Both the position numbers and the translations under genes were made by a program. This document shows positions 21,635 through 22,810 of a stretch of DNA of 22,810 bases, piece by piece (the stretch's first letter is position 1; every line of letters starts with the position of its first letter). Source of the DNA: JAENVT01 sp031412355 (GTDB lineage Bacteria; Actinomycetota; Acidimicrobiia; Acidimicrobiales; Ilumatobacteraceae); assembly GCA_031412355.1 (NCBI GenBank), contig JANOCR010000258.1, positions 1 through 22,810 of the forward strand, given 5' to 3'. The notes below the pieces were generated by a model. That model searched no databases, was not told where the DNA came from, and was given only the letters and a program-made list of their open reading frames with translations.

Positions 21635-22399
21635 GTGCTTGCAGTAGATGGATTCTTCAGCCAGTCGGGACTTGGCAACTTCGGTTTCCGGTGGCTACAC
21701 ATCCTGGCGGGCGTCACGTGGATCGGCTTGTTGTACTACTTCAACCTGGTGCAGGTCCCTGCGTTTGCCGCGTTCGGCGACGAGGCGCGGGCCCGCAACA
21801 TCGCCATCGACAAGGTGGCACGCAAGGCCCTGTGGTGGTTCCGCTGGGCGGCCATCAGCACCTTCGTCACCGGCATCCTCATCACGATCGTCACCCAGGA
21901 TTACTTCGCCAACGACTTCGGCAAGCAGGCCGGCGGAATTGCCATCAGCACCGGCATGGTGCTCGGCACCATCATGATGCTGAACGTGTGGGGCGTGATC
22001 TGGCGCAATCAGAAGATCGTGCTCGCCAACGCGGCAAACCTCATCGCGGGCGGCGAAGCCGATCCCGCCGCTGCAGCGGCCGGCCGCAAGGCGTTCATGG
22101 CGTCGCGACAGAACACGGTCTTCTCCGTTGCGATGTTGTTCTTCATGGTCTTCAGGTCACACAGCCCGCTGTCGGGCCAAATCCTCAGCAGCGGCAAGAT
22201 GGGCGCGTTCTGGGCCATCACCATTGTCATCATCGCTGTCATGGAACTGAACGCCCTCGGCATGATGCCGTGGAAGGCGACACCCAACAAGGGACTCAAC
22301 CTGATGTACGACGGTCCCGGCGTGCGCAACGTCTTGGTCAGCGCGTTCGGTCTCTGGGTCGTGTTCTTGATCCTCACCGAAGTGTTGCTGCGGGCCTGA
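21635..22399 (+). CDS. PuuD-like (urate oxidase N-terminal type) integral membrane protein
   Basis: The 254-residue product resembles the membrane domain of PuuD, the cytochrome c-linked urate oxidase (Urate_ox_N family). Shared features are RWLHILAGVTWIGLLYYFN (19-37, with H22 and W29) in the first membrane segment and ASRQNTVFSVAMLFFMVFRS (156-175) with R158, N160 and following H176, the kind of His/Arg pattern this fold uses. About six to seven hydrophobic segments are present. PuuD proper ends in a cytochrome c domain; here there is no CxxCH anywhere and the protein stops after the last membrane segment. Urate activity therefore should not be assumed. Start GTG 21635 is set by its Shine-Dalgarno sequence. 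It is divergent from ettA and convergent with a cupredoxin gene. Confidence 0.7.
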   Translation: MLAVDGFFSQSGLGNFGFRWLHILAGVTWIGLLYYFNLVQVPAFAAFGDEARARNIAIDKVARKALWWFRWAAISTFVTGILITIVTQDYFANDFGKQAGGIAISTGMVLGTIMMLNVWGVIWRNQKIVLANAANLIAGGEADPAAAAAGRKAFMASRQNTVFSVAMLFFMVFRSHSPLSGQILSSGKMGAFWAITIVIIAVMELNALGMMPWKATPNKGLNLMYDGPGVRNVLVSAFGLWVVFLILTEVLLRA

Positions 22400-22407
22400 G
22401 CAATTCG

Positions 22408-22422
22408 GCCGCCCGGGGCGGC
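22408..22422. terminator. GC-rich hairpin between convergent genes
   Basis: A near-perfect inverted repeat (GCCGCCC / GGGCGGC with one central G) fills the 25-bp gap between the convergent stops at 22399 and 22425. It can fold on either strand. No T-run follows in either direction, so it is only a weak candidate for a bidirectional terminator. Confidence 0.4.
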
Positions 22423-22424
22423 GA

Positions 22425-22805
22425 TCAGCTGACGACCAGCGTGGCTTTCATGTTGCCGTGGCCGGCGATCGTACAGATAACTTGATAGGAGCCCGGAGCG
22501 AGGGCGAACGTATCGGTTTGCACATCGCCGCGTCCCGTTGCATTGAGAACGAGGCCGACGTCGACATTGTCGGCGTCGAGCAAGCGCAGGTCGTGAGGCA
22601 GGCTGGAGTTGTTGACGAGAGAGATCGTCGCCTGGCCGTCGACTGCGGTGGCGGTGTAGGAGGCGGCATCCCAGGCGATTCCGTCGATGGCCTTGATCAC
22701 GGTGGAGTTTGCAGGCGTCGTCGTGTCGCTGCCACTGCTTCCGGAACTGCAACCCACCAGCGCGAGAGCAACGAACGGTATGGCGAGCAGACTCCGATGT
22801 TTCAT
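22425..22805 (-). CDS. Cupredoxin-like lipoprotein (type 1 copper site)
   Basis: This is a 126-residue exported protein. The N-terminus is a lipoprotein signal peptide (basic MKHR, hydrophobic core, lipobox LVGC with Cys19), followed by a Ser/Thr-rich tether (20-33). The rest is a beta-sandwich-like domain with an upstream His ligand H71 (SLPHDLRL) and the C-terminal ligand loop CTIAGHGNM, giving C111, H116 and M119, the classic Cys-His-Met set of blue copper proteins. The Cys-His spacing is as in azurin, but the His-Met spacing is one shorter. A role in electron transfer or copper handling at the outer face of the membrane is expected. The ATG is 5 nt from the window end, so its promoter is not visible. 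Confidence 0.87.
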   Translation of the reverse strand: MKHRSLLAIPFVALALVGCSSGSSGSDTTTPANSTVIKAIDGIAWDAASYTATAVDGQATISLVNNSSLPHDLRLLDADNVDVGLVLNATGRGDVQTDTFALAPGSYQVICTIAGHGNMKATLVVS

Positions 22806-22810
22806 GGGAT

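Overview
The window is a gene-dense, high-GC chromosomal segment with no gap over about 125 bp between genes. No mobile elements, CRISPR arrays, rRNA or tRNA genes were recognised. Gene content points to an actinobacterium: NucS instead of MutS-type mismatch repair, an EttA-type ABC-F factor, a CysQ of the mycobacterial type, and the order rpsB-tsf-pyrH-frr-cdsA-dxr-rseP-ispG. The overall feel, including a solitary TrpB2 and GTG/TTG starts, suggests the Acidimicrobiia (Ilumatobacter-like). That placement is inference only.

Region 1 (1-7369, + strand) is a conserved housekeeping run. It holds the 3' end of rpsB, then tsf, pyrH, frr, cdsA, dxr, an M50 site-2 protease (rseP) and ispG. It joins translation factors to phospholipid precursor synthesis and two steps of the MEP isoprenoid pathway. 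Region 2 (7398-8704, +) is a two-gene unit in which a Uma2-family predicted nuclease overlaps a nucleoside phosphorylase by ATGA. Region 3 is manA (-) divergent from a TrpB2-type tryptophan synthase beta chain (+).

Region 4 (14449-11201, -) is a likely operon of an AarF/UbiB-type kinase, a SAM methyltransferase and the mismatch endonuclease NucS. Divergent from it is a 555-residue protein (+) equal to the C-terminal half of PEP-synthase or rifampin-phosphotransferase-like enzymes, with a phospho-His swivel domain but no ATP-grasp domain.

Region 5 (21510-16185, -) reads ettA, a small two-TM protein, cysQ, a 642-residue membrane protein, and an unrecognised 191-residue protein. The 642-residue protein carries two copies of a roughly 190-residue His/Cys-patterned domain plus His-rich linkers. 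It is the best candidate here for undescribed biology: a predicted extracytoplasmic, probably metal- or disulfide-dependent module of unknown function. Region 6 (21635-22805) is a PuuD-like (urate oxidase N-terminal type) membrane protein lacking the cytochrome c domain, convergent with a cupredoxin lipoprotein.

Several starts (uma2-like gene, manA, nucS, ettA) have a TANNNT hexamer only 6-10 nt upstream and no Shine-Dalgarno sequence, the pattern expected of leaderless or near-leaderless transcripts. Others (cdsA, the PEP-swivel gene, the PuuD-like gene, the 191-residue protein) have clear Shine-Dalgarno sequences.
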